A stretch of 64,000 nt of DNA from Nocardia fluminea (GCF_002846365.1 NZ_PJMW01000002.1:496001-560000); one strand, 5' to 3'; counted from the stretch's first letter, positions 26,004-34,390 are shown. The notes: generated by a model not told the origin, from the letters alone. Translations and numbers: made by a program.

Positions 26004-26843
26004 ATGACGAACACCACTTCTCACCAGCAGCTTTCCCTCATCACCGGCGCTACCGGCAAGACCGGCAGCCGGGTCGCGGCCCTCCTCGAGGCCGCGGGCC
26101 GACCGGTCCGCCACGGCTCGCGCACCGCGGCGATCCCCTTCGACTGGACCGACCGGCAGACCTGGGCACCCGCGCTCGCCGGCGTCGGCTCCGTCTATCT
26201 GGCCTTCCAGCCCGACCTCGCCGTGCCCGGCGCCCCGGACATCATCCGCGCGTTCACCGCCGCTGCCCGAGCCGCCGGCGTGCGCTCGGTGGTGCTGCTG
26301 TCGGGTCGCGGCGAGCCGGAAGCGCTGGAATGCGAGGAGATCGTGCGTGATTCGGGTTTGAGCTGGACCATCGTGCGCTGCGCCTTCTTCGCGCACAACT
26401 TCAGCGAAGGCGCCTTCGTCGACGACGTGCTGGCCGGTGCGGTGGCGCTGCCCAACGGCGATGTGCCGGAACCCTTCGTGCACGTCGACGACATCGCCGA
26501 GGTGGCGGCGGCCGCGCTCACCGACCCGCGCCACGCGGGCCAGCTCTACGAACTCACCGGGCCCCGTGCCTTGAGCTTCGCCGACGCGGTCGGCGAGATC
26601 GCCGCGGCCACCGGTCGCGAGATCGCCTTCGTTCCCGTCTCGCGCCCGGAATTCGTTGCGGCCCTAAGTGAATACCGGGTCCCTGCGGACGTGATCAGCC
26701 TGCTCGACTACCTGTTCGGCACCATCCTCGACGGCCGCAACACCCCCACCGCCGATGGTGTCCGCCGCGCCCTCGGCCGCGAGGCCCGCGACTTCACCGA
26801 CTATGCCAAGGAGACCGCCGCCACCGGAGCCTGGACACCCTAG
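26004..26843 (+). CDS. NmrA/SDR-e-like NAD(P)-binding protein
   Basis: 279 residues of the atypical SDR (NmrA/HSCARG, QOR2-like) family. The nucleotide motif TGATGKTGSRVA (about residues 15-26) and GVRSVVLLSGRGEPEALECE (about 91-110) are typical. The centre, SWTIVRCAFFAHNFSEGAF, and 'VPEPFVHVDDIAEVAAAALT' also fit. It is likely an NAD(P)H-dependent reductase or a redox sensor; the substrate is unknown. The ATG at 26004 is preceded by GTGTACTTATCTC, so it may be leaderless or nearly so. It is divergent from, and probably regulated by, the AraC protein. Confidence 0.85.
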   Translation: MTNTTSHQQLSLITGATGKTGSRVAALLEAAGRPVRHGSRTAAIPFDWTDRQTWAPALAGVGSVYLAFQPDLAVPGAPDIIRAFTAAARAAGVRSVVLLSGRGEPEALECEEIVRDSGLSWTIVRCAFFAHNFSEGAFVDDVLAGAVALPNGDVPEPFVHVDDIAEVAAAALTDPRHAGQLYELTGPRALSFADAVGEIAAATGREIAFVPVSRPEFVAALSEYRVPADVISLLDYLFGTILDGRNTPTADGVRRALGREARDFTDYAKETAATGAWTP

Positions 26844-26857
26844 AAATAGCAGTCGGC

Positions 26858-26913
26858 CACCAGGCCCCGCACGGAGGCATCGTCCGAGAGGCGATCTCTC
26901 CCAGGGCCTGGTG
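26858..26913. repeat. Nested inverted repeat upstream of MFS gene
   Basis: CACCAGGCCC (26858-26867) pairs perfectly with GGGCCTGGTG (26904-26913). A smaller hairpin, GAGAG-GCGAT-CTCTC, sits inside the loop (26886-26900). The structure lies between the NmrA-like gene and the next transporter on the same strand, so it could act as terminator, attenuator or operator. No T-run follows. Confidence 0.5.
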
Positions 26914-26964
26914 ATCTCGAAATATCCGCTTCGCCGGGCCGGTACCGTCGAAGTGGTGGGTGCA

Positions 26965-28281
26965 GTGACGATCGATCGCAGGTTCCGGCTGGCCAGGGCC
27001 GCGGTGTTCGCGGCTTTCACGCTGAACGGGGTGCTGCTGGCGATGTGGGTGGTCCACATTCCGGCGATCACCGACCGGACCGGGGTGTCGGCTTCGACGC
27101 TCAGCGTGCTCGTGCTGCTGATGGCGGGTGCCGCGCTCGTCGGCATGCGGCTCGCGGGCCCGGCCGCCGACCGGTTCGGCAGTCGCACCCTGGTCGCCTC
27201 GGCCGCCTCGGCCATCTCCGTGACGGTTCTCGGCCCGGGGCTCGCTACCGACGCGGTCACCTTGGCGGTCGCGCTGGCCTGCTTCGGGTTGGGTATGGGC
27301 GCCCTCGACGTTTCGATGAATGCCCAGGCGGTGCACGTGGAGCGCGCGTACAGCCGGCCGATCATGTCCTCGTTCCATGCGATGTTCTCGGCGGGCGCGT
27401 TCGCCGGTTCGCTGGTGGGTGCGGCTGCCCAGCACGCGGGGTGGTCGACCCAGCTGACCCTGCTCTGCGCCGGGATCACCGGATTGGGCGTCACCGCCTT
27501 GCTGGTCCCGCACTTGCTCGGGCACACTCGAGCCGAATCACCCTCGCATCCAGAGCATTACGACAGTGTCGACGCACAGCTCATGGACAGTGCGAGCCAC
27601 GATGCGGCAGCCGATTCCCCTGCGATCGCAGGCCGGCGAGGCTTCCGCGACGCGAGTGACTCGACGGAACCCCGACCCGGCGGGGGCCTGGCCGACGACA
27701 CGGCTCGGCTGCGCACCGACCAACACGGTGAACGCCGCAGGCGAACGCAGAAAGTGTTCTCGCTCGGGTGCGTCGCGTTCGTCCTCCTGCTCGCGGAGGG
27801 GGCGGCGGCCGACTGGAGCGCGCTGCAGGTACGCGAACACCTCGACACGTCCGAGGCGGGTGCCGCGCTGGCCTTCGGCGCCTTCTCCGCCACCATGACC
27901 TTCGGTCGATTCATCGCTGACCGGGTGAGCGGCGCCATCGGGCCGGTGGCGCTCGTCCGCTATGGAACCCTGCTCGCCGCAGCGGGATTCGCCGTGGTCA
28001 TCGCCTCGCCGTGGCTCCCGCTCACCCTGCTCGGCTGGGCGATGTGCGGCCTCGGGCTCGCGGGCGGCGTCCCCCAGATCTTCTCCACCGCAGGCAATCT
28101 CGGTGGCACGACGGCCGCCACGGACATGTCACGGGTCTTCACCATCGGCTATCTCGGCCTGCTGGCCGGCCCCGCGATGATCGGCTGGCTCACTGCCGTG
28201 ATCCCGCTGACCGCCGCGCTGACCGTTCCGCTGGTACTCACCCTGGCCTGCGCCGCGGCGGCGAATGTCGTCAGTCGGTGA
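26965..28281 (+). CDS. MFS transporter (FucP/YbjJ-like) with long central loop
   Basis: About 438 residues with 12 predicted membrane helices. MFS features include AMWVVHIPAITDRTGVSASTLS in the first loop, MRLAGPAADRFGSRTLV (loop 2-3 motif A) and GLGMGALDVSMNAQAVHVER, which is typical of YbjJ-like MFS proteins. The cytosolic loop between helices 6 and 7 is unusually long, about 70 hydrophilic residues rich in Asp, Ser, Arg and His. Several GTG starts are possible (26953, 26956, 26965). Its 3' end overlaps the convergent OYE gene by 11 bp. The substrate is unknown. Confidence 0.8.
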   Translation: MTIDRRFRLARAAVFAAFTLNGVLLAMWVVHIPAITDRTGVSASTLSVLVLLMAGAALVGMRLAGPAADRFGSRTLVASAASAISVTVLGPGLATDAVTLAVALACFGLGMGALDVSMNAQAVHVERAYSRPIMSSFHAMFSAGAFAGSLVGAAAQHAGWSTQLTLLCAGITGLGVTALLVPHLLGHTRAESPSHPEHYDSVDAQLMDSASHDAAADSPAIAGRRGFRDASDSTEPRPGGGLADDTARLRTDQHGERRRRTQKVFSLGCVAFVLLLAEGAAADWSALQVREHLDTSEAGAALAFGAFSATMTFGRFIADRVSGAIGPVALVRYGTLLAAAGFAVVIASPWLPLTLLGWAMCGLGLAGGVPQIFSTAGNLGGTTAATDMSRVFTIGYLGLLAGPAMIGWLTAVIPLTAALTVPLVLTLACAAAANVVSR

Positions 28282-29965
28282 AGGTGATCCGGACCGAGAC
28301 CGGTGCGCTCTGCAACGCGCGGAAGGTCGCGGCGGTCAGCCCGGCGAACACCGGGTTGGGTGCGAAGGTGCGCGACCGCGCGACGACATCGTCGTCCGGG
28401 CGCAACTCCGCGGTCCCGGTTCGCCACCGATTCCCCTGGCGGACCCGCACTTTCGGTTCCGCGCCGATATTGGCCGCCCATCCCGACCTGGTCCCGTGCT
28501 GGCTGATCACCCACGCGCCGCTGTCGTCGAACGCGACCGAGACGGGTACCACCCTGACCTGCCCGGACTTACGCCCGATCGTCTCGAGCTCGGTGGCGAA
28601 CGAGGTGCGGATGCCGATCCGGCTCAGTGCCCGGATCGCCGGATTGGCGACATAGCGACCCACCGCCCGCTCGACCTCGAACTTGCGCCGAATCGGGTCC
28701 TTGGTGGTCACGGCCGAACCCCTTCTGCTCCGAAACGCGTCCACGCCGTGATGTTTCAGCATGGCCGCCACCGTGAGCCACGGCGTGCGGTCGGGGTCGG
28801 GCTCGTCGCCTGCCCCGAGCAGATGCAGCTGATCGGTGTGCCACTGCAGGTCGAGCGCGCCTTCGAGGCTCTTGACGTTGGACAGTGTGGACACCCGCGC
28901 GGGCAGGCGCAGCGAGATCTGCGGGGAGTGCAGTCGTGCTGTGCGCTCGTGCAGGATGTCACCCGCGGCGTTCGGTGACACCGCGCTGGGCCTGCCGAGC
29001 CCCACGACATCGCACTCTCCCGACTCGACCGCGTCGACCATGGCCACGCGGGAGCGGAATCCGCCGGTGACGGCCAGCGGCACCGACCCGGCGGCCGCCC
29101 GGACCGACTCGGCGTACTCGAGGAAGTACGCCTCGCGCGCGACGGTGCTCGCCGAACGCGCCACCGGCCTGCCCATCATCGCGGGCGATTCGTAACTGCC
29201 GCCGCTGATTTCGATCAGATCCAGCTGCTCGGCGGCGAGGCGGTGCACCACCTCGCGTGACTCGTCCTCGCTGAAGCCGCCGCGCTGGAAGTCCGCGGAG
29301 TTGAGCTTGATCGCGACGGCGAACGACTTCGACACCTCCGCTCTGATGGCGCGCACCACCTCCAGCACGAATCGCGCCCGCCGTTGCGGGTCGCCACCCC
29401 AGCGGTCGTCGCGCTGATTGGCCAGTGGCGAGAGGAATTGTGAGACGAGGTACCCGTGGGCACCGTGGATCTGCACGCCGTCGAAGCCCGCGCGCTCGGC
29501 GATCCGCGCGGTCGTGGCGAAACGGTGCACGATGTCGACGATCTCGGCGTCGGTGAGCGCGCGCGGCGCCGGGATGCCGGGCAGACCGAGACCGATCGCC
29601 GACGGCGCCACCGGCTGGGACCGGGTGGCGAGCGGATTGGCCTGCCTGCCGGGGTGATTGATCTGCATCCAGAGCCGGGTGCCGCCGTTCTTTGCGGTTC
29701 GCGCCCAGCGCCGCAGGTCGTCGAGGTGACGTTCGTCAGCGATGACGACATTGCCCGGCTCACCGAGATGGTCGTGGTCGACCATCACGTTGCCGGTGAC
29801 CACCAGACCGAAACCGCCACTGCCCCAGCGACTGTAGAGCCGTTCGAGCCGCTCGTCCGGCGCGCCGGCGGCGGTCCCGAGACCCTCGCTCAGCGCGGCC
29901 TTCATCAGGCGGTTGGGCAGCACTTGGCCGCACGGCAGGGCGAGCGGCTCGCTCAGGGCTGTCAT
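28271..29965 (-). CDS. Old-Yellow-Enzyme family oxidoreductase fused to F420-type (Ddn-like) nitroreductase domain
   Basis: 564 residues in two parts. Residues ~1-400 are an FMN-dependent NADH:flavin oxidoreductase barrel: LPNRLMKAALSEG, WMQINHPGRQ, and the active-site pair in GVQIHGAHGYLVSQFLSP (H167, H170), then DDRWGG and the phosphate-binding end GLGRPSAV. Residues ~430-564 form a deazaflavin-dependent nitroreductase domain (Ddn, F420H2_quin_red type): TIGRKSGQVRVVPV (from ~463), WVISQHG, SGWAANIGAEPKVRVRQG. The two are normally separate proteins. The ATG at 29965 has GGAGGAG upstream. Two near-identical palindromes upstream and the divergent TetR gene indicate repression by that regulator. 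Substrates are probably electrophilic alkenes or quinones; this is inference. Confidence 0.88.
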   Translation of the reverse strand: MTALSEPLALPCGQVLPNRLMKAALSEGLGTAAGAPDERLERLYSRWGSGGFGLVVTGNVMVDHDHLGEPGNVVIADERHLDDLRRWARTAKNGGTRLWMQINHPGRQANPLATRSQPVAPSAIGLGLPGIPAPRALTDAEIVDIVHRFATTARIAERAGFDGVQIHGAHGYLVSQFLSPLANQRDDRWGGDPQRRARFVLEVVRAIRAEVSKSFAVAIKLNSADFQRGGFSEDESREVVHRLAAEQLDLIEISGGSYESPAMMGRPVARSASTVAREAYFLEYAESVRAAAGSVPLAVTGGFRSRVAMVDAVESGECDVVGLGRPSAVSPNAAGDILHERTARLHSPQISLRLPARVSTLSNVKSLEGALDLQWHTDQLHLLGAGDEPDPDRTPWLTVAAMLKHHGVDAFRSRRGSAVTTKDPIRRKFEVERAVGRYVANPAIRALSRIGIRTSFATELETIGRKSGQVRVVPVSVAFDDSGAWVISQHGTRSGWAANIGAEPKVRVRQGNRWRTGTAELRPDDDVVARSRTFAPNPVFAGLTAATFRALQSAPVSVRITFTD

Positions 29966-29991
29966 GGTCGGCTCCTCCGCGGATCGCGTCG

Positions 29992-30011
29992 AGTACACCG
30001 ATCGGTGTACT
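29992..30011. promoter_or_regulatory. TetR operator 1
   Basis: AGTACACCGATCGGTGTACT is a perfect 20-bp palindrome located 27 bp upstream of the OYE-fusion start. Together with operator 2 it lies in the divergent region shared with the TetR gene, so it is the likely binding site for that repressor. Confidence 0.8.
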
Positions 30012-30022
30012 TACCCGACGGT

Positions 30023-30042
30023 AGTACACCGATCGGTATACT
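30023..30042. promoter_or_regulatory. TetR operator 2
   Basis: AGTACACCGATCGGTATACT is the same palindrome as operator 1 with a single change, centred 31 bp from it (about three helical turns) and 28-30 bp upstream of the TetR start. Two same-face sites suggest cooperative binding of two dimers and autoregulation. Confidence 0.8.
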
Positions 30043-30069
30043 TCAATCGGACCGATCGAAAGGATGTCG

Positions 30070-30639
30070 ATGGCAGCACGCGACGGACTCGTCCAGAGCG
30101 CGATCGACCTGGTACGCCGCAACGGCGTGGCCGGGACCGGTGTCGCGAACCTGCTCGACCACAGCGGGCTCTCCCGCCGCACGATTTACCTGAACTTCCC
30201 CGGCGGCAAGTCCGAGCTGATCACCGAGGCCACCCGGGTCGCCGGCCGGGCGATGACGACGCTGATCGAGACCTTCAGCAAGGACACCGAACCGGAGCAG
30301 ACCATCGCGTCGTTCGCCGACGCGTGGAAACAGGTCGTCGAGTCCAGCGACTTCCTCGCCGGCTGCCCGATCGTGGCCGCGGCGCTCGGACGCTCGGAGT
30401 CGCCCGCGGCGGCCGACGCCGCCGGTGCGGCGTTCGACGACTGGGAGCGGGCACTGGAATCCCGGCTACGCGCGGAGAACATCGACCCCGACACCGCCTG
30501 CTCCTTGGCGACGACCGTCATCGCCACGATCGAGGGCGCGGTGGTGATGTCGCTGGCCAAGCACAGCACCGAGCCGCTCGACCGCGTCGGCCGTCACCTC
30601 ACCGAGCTGGTCAGGGCGCACATCCGGCCGACCGGCTAG
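30070..30639 (+). CDS. TetR-family transcriptional repressor
   Basis: About 189 residues. The helix-turn-helix is in ARDGLVQSAIDLVRRNGVAG / TGVANLLDHSGLSRRTIYLNF (residues ~2-45), with the ligand domain following. The AAAGG Shine-Dalgarno at 30059-30063 fits the ATG at 30070 better than the one at 30064. It is divergent from the OYE-fusion gene and flanks two palindromic operators, so it most likely represses that gene and itself; the inducer may be the electrophile reduced by the enzyme. Its stop codon overlaps that of the convergent ATPase gene within CTAG. Confidence 0.88.
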   Translation: MAARDGLVQSAIDLVRRNGVAGTGVANLLDHSGLSRRTIYLNFPGGKSELITEATRVAGRAMTTLIETFSKDTEPEQTIASFADAWKQVVESSDFLAGCPIVAAALGRSESPAAADAAGAAFDDWERALESRLRAENIDPDTACSLATTVIATIEGAVVMSLAKHSTEPLDRVGRHLTELVRAHIRPTG

Positions 30640-31793
30640 AGGTACATGCCGACGTCGGCCGAGTGGTCGATGGTGGACCGGATCTGGATTCCGCCGTCGC
30701 GGTGGGCGACCAGTTCGGCCAGGGTCGCGCCGTCGGGGAAGCTCGACTCGGCCGGAGCGCCGTCGTGGCGAGCCAGCCACTCCTCGGCTTCCGTCGCCGA
30801 CAGCCGGCCGACCTCGAGCTGGGCCAGGCAGCGGCCGGGGCGCACCACGGCGGGGTGCAGCCGCGAGAGGTCTTCGTTGGTGGTGATCGCGATCAACACA
30901 TTGCGGCCCTGGCCCAGCATGCCGTCGGTGAGATTGAGCAGTCGCGAAAGCTTCTGCCCGGCGGCTTCTTTCGCCTCGCCGCGGATCAGCTCGTCGCAGT
31001 CCTCCAGCACCAGCAGCCGCCAGCGGCCGTCCTCGTCGTCGCCGTCGGCGCCGGCCGCGACTTCCATCAGGTAGCCGGGATTGCTGAACAGCTCTTCCGG
31101 ATCGACGACACAGTCCACCTGGCACCACGGCGCCCAGGACCGCGCGAGCGCACGCAGCGCGGTGGTCTTGCCGGTGCCGGGCTCACCGTGCAGCAGCACC
31201 AGCCGTCCCTTGATATCGGCGACGCCGAGCCCCATCAGTCGCTCCATGCTCGCCGATACCGAGCGGGTGTAATTGCCACGAATCTCGGCCCACGCGGGCG
31301 CGGCGATCTGGCGTCGCCTGCGCGCGGGGCGCCGGACGTCCATGTGCCAGAAGCCCATCTCGACTGTGGCTTCACTGTCACGTGACAGTGAAGCCCCATC
31401 GGTGGCCTGTGCCAGCACGTCGACGGCGAGTTCGTCGCTCACCGCGGTCACCTCGATCGTGGCCGAACCGCTCGCCCACCGCACGGCCCGTAGCGCCCAG
31501 CCCTCGCCCGCCGCGAGCAGGGCACTGCTGTCGTCGTCGGCGACCGAGCGCACGATCCGCGAGTCGGCGGGCCGCAGCGCGGCGTCGGGACGCACCCGGT
31601 CGAGGTGGGCTTGGCGGGCGAACGGCTGGTCGCCGCGCAGGAACGGAGCGAGCGCGAGCGCGTCGATGGCGTCGCGGGTCGAATAGGTGGAGTCGATGGT
31701 CGCCGACCACGGAAACGGCTCGCCCTGATCCTGCGGCTGACGCGGTGAATCGACGAGCCTGAGCTGTTCATTACGTGTGGACACCGAGCCCAT
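30636..31793 (-). CDS. AAA+ ATPase with DUF5925-like N-terminus
   Basis: 385 residues. The N-terminal half (~1-180) resembles the DUF5925 region found in front of actinobacterial AAA ATPases. The AAA domain (~195-345) has Walker A LLHGEPGTGKTTALRALA, Walker B LLVLEDCDEL, sensor 1 AITTNEDLSRLHPAVVRPGRC and the arginine finger region. It may remodel a protein partner; no partner is encoded next to it. Inside the gene, at 31368-31395, is a perfect 28-bp palindrome. The 3' end meets the TetR gene tail to tail with overlapping stops. Confidence 0.8.
   Translation of the reverse strand: MGSVSTRNEQLRLVDSPRQPQDQGEPFPWSATIDSTYSTRDAIDALALAPFLRGDQPFARQAHLDRVRPDAALRPADSRIVRSVADDDSSALLAAGEGWALRAVRWASGSATIEVTAVSDELAVDVLAQATDGASLSRDSEATVEMGFWHMDVRRPARRRRQIAAPAWAEIRGNYTRSVSASMERLMGLGVADIKGRLVLLHGEPGTGKTTALRALARSWAPWCQVDCVVDPEELFSNPGYLMEVAAGADGDDEDGRWRLLVLEDCDELIRGEAKEAAGQKLSRLLNLTDGMLGQGRNVLIAITTNEDLSRLHPAVVRPGRCLAQLEVGRLSATEAEEWLARHDGAPAESSFPDGATLAELVAHRDGGIQIRSTIDHSADVGMYL
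31368..31395. repeat. Perfect 28-bp palindrome inside the AAA ATPase gene
   Basis: The sequence GGCTTCACTGTCA followed by CG and its exact reverse complement TGACAGTGAAGCC forms a 28-bp perfect palindrome centred on CACGTG. It encodes part of the ATPase (around the residues SRDSEATVE), so it is coding sequence that also has full dyad symmetry. By chance such a palindrome is expected far less than once in 64 kb. Confidence 0.85.
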
Positions 31794-31889
31794 GATCGTG
31801 GTCGCCCGCCCGGAATGTCCAATGACTTACGGTGAGCACCGCCGAAAACTCGCTGGCACCGAAGGCGAATCCGTCGGTACGGTCGTAGT

Positions 31890-33455
31890 GTGACGTCCAC
31901 CCAGCACGACCAGTCCCCGCCGGAATCCACCACCAGGGCCGGGATGAAGGAGTGGATCGGACTGGCCGTCCTCGCCTTGCCGACGCTGCTCATCTCCATG
32001 GACCTGAGCGTGCTCTATCTGGCCATCCCCAGCATCAGCGAAGCACTCGAACCCAGCAGCTCCCAATTGCTGTGGATCCTCGACATCTACGGCTTCCTGG
32101 TCGCCGGCTTCCTCATCACCATGGGCACCCTCGGCGACCGCATCGGCCGGCGCAAACTGCTGATGACCGGCGCCTTGGCCTTCGGCATCGCCTCGGTGAT
32201 CGCCGCCTACTCGACCAGCGCGAACATGCTGATCGGCACTCGCGCGCTGCTCGGCATCGCGGGCGCGACGTTGATGCCGTCCACGCTGGCGCTGATCCGC
32301 AACATGTTCCACGACGACCGCCAGCGCACCGCGGCTATCAGCGTGTGGATGACCAGCTTCATGGTCGGCATGGTGATCGGGCCGCTCGTCGGCGGCGCGA
32401 TGCTCGAGAACTTCTGGTGGGGTTCGGTATTCCTGGTGGCGGTGCCCGCGATGGTGCTGCTGCTGGCGACCGGCCCGTTCCTGCTCCCCGAGTACAAGGA
32501 CCCGAATCCGGGCAAGCTCGACATTCTCAGCGCGGTGCTCTCACTGCTGTCGGTGATGGGCGTCATCTACGGCATCAAGGAACTCGCCAAGGACGGTGTG
32601 TCGATCGAGGCCGTCGGCGTCCTGGTCGGCGGCCTGGTGCTCGGCACGGTGTTCGTCCTGCGCCAGCAGCGCCTGGCCAATCCACTGATCGACCTGCGAC
32701 TGTTCGGCAATGTCCGGTTCAGCGGGTCGTTGATCGCGCTGATGGTCGCCATGCTGGCGATGGGTGGGCTGTTCCTGTTGCTCTCGCAGTATCTGCAACT
32801 GGTGCTGGGCCTTTCGGCGTTCGAGGCCGGCCTGTGGACGGTGCCGCAGGCGGCCGCGATGGTCGTGGCGGCGGGGGTGGTGAGCGCGCTCGCGCCCAAG
32901 ATCCGGCCCGCGTACCTGATGACCGGCGGCCTGGTCATCGCCATGTTCGGGTACACGCTGTTCACGCAACTCTCCGGCGCCGACGATCTCGCGTTGATCG
33001 TCACCGGCATGGTGGTGTTCTCCCTGGGTCTGAGCCCGATGTTCGTACTCGGCCTCGATCTGATCGTCGGCGCGGTGGACCCGGCGCGCGCCGGTGCCGC
33101 CTCGGCCATCTCCGAAACCGGTCAGGAGTTGTCGGCGGCGCTCGGCGTCGCGGTGATCGGCAGCATCGGCACCGCCGTCTACCGCGGGCAGATGTCGGAG
33201 CAGTTGCCCGCGGGCCTCCCGCCGGAGGTCGCCGACGTCGCCGAGGACACGCTCGCGGGCGCCCTGCACGTCGCGACGTCACTGCCGGAAACGCTCGGCG
33301 CCGAGTTGACCACGATCGCTCGCGAGGCCTACACCCAAGCGCTGCAGGTGAACTCGGTGGTCGGCATCGCGCTCACCGCTGTCGCCGCCGGCCTCGTCAT
33401 GGGGCTGTTGCGACAGATTCCCGCGCCGAACGAGAAAACACCCGACACCGACTGA
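31890..33455 (+). CDS. MFS drug exporter, DHA2 family (14 helices)
   Basis: 521 residues with 14 predicted membrane helices. EmrB/QacA-family features: MDLSVLYLAIPSISEALEPS in TM1, LWILDIYGFLVAGFLITMGTLGDRIGRRKLL (motifs D1 and A), and the antiporter motif region near MVGMVIGPLVGGAMLE (motif C, about residues 165-180). By family it exports drugs or antiseptics against protons. It starts with GTG at 31890. A strong hairpin follows its stop. It is just upstream of the siderophore locus but is not in the iron-boxed promoters, so a role in siderophore export is not indicated. Confidence 0.9.
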   Translation: MTSTQHDQSPPESTTRAGMKEWIGLAVLALPTLLISMDLSVLYLAIPSISEALEPSSSQLLWILDIYGFLVAGFLITMGTLGDRIGRRKLLMTGALAFGIASVIAAYSTSANMLIGTRALLGIAGATLMPSTLALIRNMFHDDRQRTAAISVWMTSFMVGMVIGPLVGGAMLENFWWGSVFLVAVPAMVLLLATGPFLLPEYKDPNPGKLDILSAVLSLLSVMGVIYGIKELAKDGVSIEAVGVLVGGLVLGTVFVLRQQRLANPLIDLRLFGNVRFSGSLIALMVAMLAMGGLFLLLSQYLQLVLGLSAFEAGLWTVPQAAAMVVAAGVVSALAPKIRPAYLMTGGLVIAMFGYTLFTQLSGADDLALIVTGMVVFSLGLSPMFVLGLDLIVGAVDPARAGAASAISETGQELSAALGVAVIGSIGTAVYRGQMSEQLPAGLPPEVADVAEDTLAGALHVATSLPETLGAELTTIAREAYTQALQVNSVVGIALTAVAAGLVMGLLRQIPAPNEKTPDTD

Positions 33456-33478
33456 CCGATGCCGTTCGGACACACCGA

Positions 33479-33507
33479 ATCCCGCCCGATGCTGATTCGG
33501 GCGGGAT
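33479..33507. terminator. Hairpin terminator between convergent genes
   Basis: ATCCCGCCCGA (33479-33489) pairs perfectly over 11 bp with TCGGGCGGGAT (33497-33507), loop 7 nt. It lies between the convergent DHA2 exporter and the secreted-protein gene, where it could stop transcription from both. It lacks a strong T-run, as is common in actinobacteria. Confidence 0.65.
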
Positions 33508-33573
33508 CCGCTTCTCGCCGAGTTGTCCCCTCCGCGAGGTCCGGGTCGGCCGATGCGGCCGAAATCTTCTCGC

Positions 33574-34290
33574 TTACTTGGCAGCCGGGGCCGGGTTGTT
33601 CGGCATCGGGGAGTTGATCGTGGTGAAGTACTGCACCGCGGCCATGATCGCGACCGGGGCGGTGATGAAGATCTGACCCGCGAGGGTGCCGAGCGCGCCG
33701 ATCGCCATGATGCCGGCGATGCAGCCGACAGCCGCGGCCGGGATGAACGGGCCGAACATGCCGACGATGGTGGCCGAGGCGATGGTGGCGCCCGCGATAC
33801 CGCCGAGCACACAACCGACCGCGCCACCGCCGAGGCCGCCGACGAGGGTGGCGATGCTGGCACCGAGGGAGATGGTGCCGGTCATGCGGCTCCAGGCGGC
33901 CTGCTCACGGTCGTACTCGCTCTTCCACGGCGCCTTCTCCTCGAAGGGCAGCGCGACCGGCTTGTAGGTGGCGTGCGCCAAGTCGAACTGCGGCGTCAGG
34001 GTGGCGGTGCGGCCGGAGATGTCGGCGGCGATCGGGAACACGAAATCGTCTACCCGGAAGGACAATTCGCTACCCGCGACGGTGGTGCCGTTGGCCGCCT
34101 TGATCTTGAAGACGCCGTCCTCGACCACCATCGAGCCCGCGTCGGTACCGATGATCGTCGAGGTCTCGGTGGTGGTGGCGGTGTAGTTGATCGGCTCATC
34201 CGCGGCGGGTGCTGCGTGGCCGGTTCCGGCAGCGATGCCGAGGGCAACGCTGACGGTGGATGCCAGCAGAGCGAACTTGGTGATTTTCAC
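33574..34290 (-). CDS. Secreted Gly/Ala-rich envelope protein, iron-box neighbour
   Basis: 238 residues. A Sec signal peptide (about 1-26; cleavage after GTGHA). The mature N-terminal half (~27-135) is a polar beta-rich domain (TETSTIIGTDAGSMVVEDGV). The C-terminal half (~140-220) is a glycine-zipper-like hydrophobic region: TLVGGLGGGAVGCVLGGIAG and similar stretches. Such domains insert into or associate with membranes. It may be a mycolate-envelope protein; this architecture resembles DUF8020-type proteins, but I cannot assign a function. It is divergent from the ferric-siderophore permease gene, with two iron-box-like sequences between them, so it may be iron-regulated. Confidence 0.7.
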   Translation of the reverse strand: MKITKFALLASTVSVALGIAAGTGHAAPAADEPINYTATTTETSTIIGTDAGSMVVEDGVFKIKAANGTTVAGSELSFRVDDFVFPIAADISGRTATLTPQFDLAHATYKPVALPFEEKAPWKSEYDREQAAWSRMTGTISLGASIATLVGGLGGGAVGCVLGGIAGATIASATIVGMFGPFIPAAAVGCIAGIMAIGALGTLAGQIFITAPVAIMAAVQYFTTINSPMPNNPAPAAK

Positions 34291-34365
34291 GGGGGTGAAC
34301 CTTTCGTTTCCTCATCAGGAGATGCGCGGCGCGCAAGCTGCGGTCCGAACGAGATGTGACCATAG

Positions 34366-34384
34366 CGAGGTAAGGCTCACCTAT
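34366..34384. promoter_or_regulatory. Iron box 1 (IdeR/DmdR-type), weaker
   Basis: CGAGGTAAGGCTCACCTAT matches about 15 of 19 positions of the IdeR/DmdR consensus TWAGGTWAGSCTWACCTWA. It lies with the next box between the secreted-protein gene and fepD. Confidence 0.6.
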
Positions 34385-34390
34385 CAAGAC

